A stretch of DNA of 64,000 nt. Source: Methanosphaera sp. ISO3-F5 (GTDB taxonomy: Archaea > Methanobacteriota > Methanobacteria > Methanobacteriales > Methanobacteriaceae). The DNA lies in the NCBI RefSeq assembly GCF_034480035.2, contig NZ_CP118753.2:1583426-1647425 (forward strand), in the 5' to 3' direction. The translations under genes were made by a program, and so were the position numbers. Shown one piece after another: positions 62,525-64,000 of this stretch; position 1 is the first letter of the stretch; each line of letters opens with the position of its first letter. The notes beneath the pieces were generated by a model. That model was not told where the DNA came from. It saw only the letters and a program-made list of their open reading frames with translations, and made no database searches.

Positions 62525-62578
62525 AATTATACCTGTACCCCTATGGGTATAATTGATTATGTCACAATACTATATAAA
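62525..62578 (-). promoter_or_regulatory. CsoR-like operator palindrome and TATA box
   Basis: AATTATACC (62525-62533) and GGTATAATT (62546-62554) are perfect 9-base arms; the core also contains TACCC-CTAT-GGGTA (62536-62549), the G-tract palindrome style of CsoR/RcnR-family operators. On the minus strand a TTTATATA box (62571-62578) lies about 20 bases upstream, so the operator covers the likely transcription start of the 41-residue gene. Confidence 0.65.
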
Positions 62579-62629
62579 GGTTCCCACGAAAAAACAAAAA
62601 AATGCAAAAAAATAATACAAAAAAAGTAA

Positions 62630-62902
62630 TTAAATTCTTGAATAATAATCAATTATCCTAGACAAATCCTGGATAGCCTCAGAACTATCACCCTTATCAA
62701 TAGCATCCTTAACACAATGATTCATATGCCCCTCCAAGATAATACTACCAACCCTATTCAATGCAGACTTAGCAGCATTAACCTGCATAAGAACATCCTC
62801 ACAAGGAACATCCTGCTCAATCATACGATCAATAGCAGCAACCTGACCCTCAATCTTTCTTAAACGTCTATGTAAATTATCAGAATCCATACATTGTTTC
62901 AT
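62630..62902 (-). CDS. csoR: CsoR/FrmR family metal-sensing repressor
   Basis: 90 residues from the ATG at 62902 (a frame opens at 62914). NLHRRLRKIEGQVAAIDRMIEQDVPCEDVLMQVNAAKSAL is the four-helix CsoR pattern. The Cu(I) ligands are at the same spacing as in Mycobacterium CsoR: Cys34, His59 and Cys63 (VPCEDV, EGHMNHC). Metal binding releases it from DNA. It lies between rpiA and the operator at 62.5 kb, on the same strand, so its target is probably the small membrane protein gene just downstream and perhaps other copper genes elsewhere. Confidence 0.88.
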   Translation of the reverse strand: MKQCMDSDNLHRRLRKIEGQVAAIDRMIEQDVPCEDVLMQVNAAKSALNRVGSIILEGHMNHCVKDAIDKGDSSEAIQDLSRIIDYYSRI

Positions 62903-62915
62903 AAATAACACCACA

Positions 62916-63608
62916 CTACTTTTCTATAACTTCATTACCAGAATCCCTACCAACAATAACCTTATCAGCAATACCAGAGAAAATACCATTCTCAAGAACA
63001 CCAGGAATAGTATTTAATTCTATTTCAAGTTCATAAGGATTTTCAATATTATCAAACTTAGTATCTAAAACAAAATTACCATTATCTGTAATAACAGGAC
63101 CATCCTTCTGAATACCCATACGAACTTCAGGCTTACCACCCAACTCCATAACAGCATTCTTAACCAATCTTAAAGATTCAGGAATAATCTCAATAGGTAC
63201 GGGGAATGCACCTAACTTTTCAACAACTTTACTACCATCAACTATGACAACAAATTCATCAGCAGAACTATCCACTAATTTCTCAATGGTATGAGCAGCA
63301 CCTCCACCCTTAATCAAATCAAGATTAGAATCCACTTCATCAGCACCATCAACAGCAATATCAATATCATGCTCATCAAGAGTAGTGATTTTTATACCAG
63401 ACTCCCTTGCCAATAATGTAGACTGGAAAGAAGTAGGTATTCCAAGTATTTCCAATCCCTCATTCTTCACACGTTCACCCAAATATCTTATAAAATGATG
63501 AGTTGTTGAACCAGTACCTAATCCAACAACCTGACCATCCTTAATTAATTCAGATGCTTCTTTACCAACATTTTCTTTCAATATATTACTATCAACCATT
63601 GTATTCAC
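62916..63608 (-). CDS. rpiA: ribose-5-phosphate isomerase A
   Basis: 230 residues. [14 protein letters not shown] is the phosphate loop, [44 protein letters not shown] the active site with Asp and Glu, and [15 protein letters not shown] the catalytic Lys region. It interconverts ribose- and ribulose-5-phosphate. It begins just after the UPF0179 stop and is followed closely by csoR, so the three are probably one transcript. Confidence 0.95.
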   Translation of the reverse strand: MNTMVDSNILKENVGKEASELIKDGQVVGLGTGSTTHHFIRYLGERVKNEGLEILGIPTSFQSTLLARESGIKITTLDEHDIDIAVDGADEVDSNLDLIKGGGAAHTIEKLVDSSADEFVVIVDGSKVVEKLGAFPVPIEIIPESLRLVKNAVMELGGKPEVRMGIQKDGPVITDNGNFVLDTKFDNIENPYELEIELNTIPGVLENGIFSGIADKVIVGRDSGNEVIEK

Positions 63609-64000
63609 CTAATGACTTAATATGACCTCAGTTAAGCTATTTCCATTTTTACAATTAACTTCAGGACCAATCTCTTCTATTTGACACTTATCATCATTAT
63701 ATAAACCTTCAGGATGACAAATATCATAGTTATCACATTCATCCTCACAATCAGGCTTTCGGAAAATTATTGTAGAACCTTTATAAGCTTTTTTAGATTC
63801 GACAACAGCCCTTATTGTAGCTGGTTCTACCTCTATTGTTTGAACTGTACCATCCTTATGTAAAGGACATTTATGGGTTACTCTTTTAACATTAGTAATC
63901 ATATATTTACGTCCTTCTTCCAGATTAAGACAAGTTCTCTTAAATCTACATGATTCACATTTTTTTGAACCACCATTATACGTGAAAACCAATCCTTTTT
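63609..64000 (-). CDS. UPF0179 family protein (5' end beyond window)
   Basis: At least 130 residues. The visible part has CESCRFKRTCLNLEEGRKYMI, HKCPLHKDGTV, PATIRAVVESKKAYKGSTIIF and CEDECDNYDIC, four cysteine clusters typical of this archaeal family of unknown function that may bind Fe-S or zinc. The frame is open to the right edge; the TTG at 63992 lies in the middle of the conserved GLVFTYNGGS segment, so the true start is outside the window. Confidence 0.88.
   Translation of the reverse strand, partial: KGLVFTYNGGSKKCESCRFKRTCLNLEEGRKYMITNVKRVTHKCPLHKDGTVQTIEVEPATIRAVVESKKAYKGSTIIFRKPDCEDECDNYDICHPEGLYNDDKCQIEEIGPEVNCKNGNSLTEVILSH

Noticed and set aside
1-64000. tRNA, rRNA and CRISPR arrays
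   Set aside because: I looked through the intergenic stretches for T-arm sequences, GC-rich cloverleaf-sized islands and regular repeats and found none; a covariance-model scan would settle it.

Overview
The window reads as part of the chromosome of a very AT-rich methanogenic archaeon of the Methanobacteriales, most like Methanosphaera. This is inferred from gene content: methanogenesis marker 8, a four-piece archaeal glutamate synthase, an Alba chromatin protein, UPF0179, NrpR-type nitrogen operators, Asn/Thr-rich adhesin-like surface proteins, and Shine-Dalgarno (SD) sites of the GGAGGTGAT type. I saw no rRNA, tRNA or CRISPR array.

Layout. 0-2.5 kb: an azlCD amino-acid exporter, then three decaying genes in a row (frameshifted HxlR regulator, internally deleted flavodoxin-fold reductase, frameshifted radical SAM gene). 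2.6-7.8 kb: a GNAT acetyltransferase, a CCG-type Fe-S protein, a flavin reductase, a UPF1-like helicase and a LarE-like sulfur transferase. 7.8-13.9 kb is the accessory region: a TnpB remnant, a GNAT-type toxin-antitoxin pair in convergent arrangement, an archaeal AAA ATPase, a restriction-enzyme stub, VapBC, an operator array duplicated at about 9.4 and 12.2 kb, and a complete IS630-type element whose transposase needs a frameshift. 14.1-20.3 kb: nitrogen assimilation, with the glutamate synthase operon and glnA, both downstream of matching NrpR-type promoters. 20.6-30.7 kb: a lipocalin-like protein, a MacB-type ABC pair, exonuclease VII, an exported flavodoxin with a four-histidine membrane protein, SDR and aldo/keto reductases, and an ImmA-DUF4411 module. 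30.9-38 kb: a SWIM-SNF2 helicase and two ABC exporter half-genes, the second frameshifted. 38-52 kb: two secreted adhesin-like proteins around metabolic and hypothetical genes (nitroreductase, hydroxyacyl-CoA dehydrogenase, marker 8, Alba, SpoIIM, TatD, ferredoxin-type aldo/keto reductase). 52-64 kb: ABM monooxygenase, MscS, peptidase U32, GNAT, adenylosuccinate synthetase, cobalt-precorrin-4 methyltransferase, a glycosyltransferase and epimerase, endonuclease IV, then UPF0179-rpiA-csoR and a small membrane protein behind a CsoR-like operator.

How genes work together. GlnA and the split glutamate synthase form a GS/GOGAT route. Its electron-input subunit looks like an F420-dehydrogenase (FrhB) protein whose two halves are in swapped order. 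The CsoR gene keeps the Cu(I) Cys-His-Cys triad and sits just upstream of a palindromic operator and TATA box that would control an unlisted 41-residue Met/His-bearing membrane protein. The exported flavodoxin and its neighbour look like a redox pair outside the cytoplasm, which is unexpected in a lineage regarded as lacking cytochromes.

A window-wide pattern is also visible: the plus strand alternates between G+T-rich and A+C-rich blocks of a few kb regardless of gene direction, and one switch falls inside the U32 peptidase gene.
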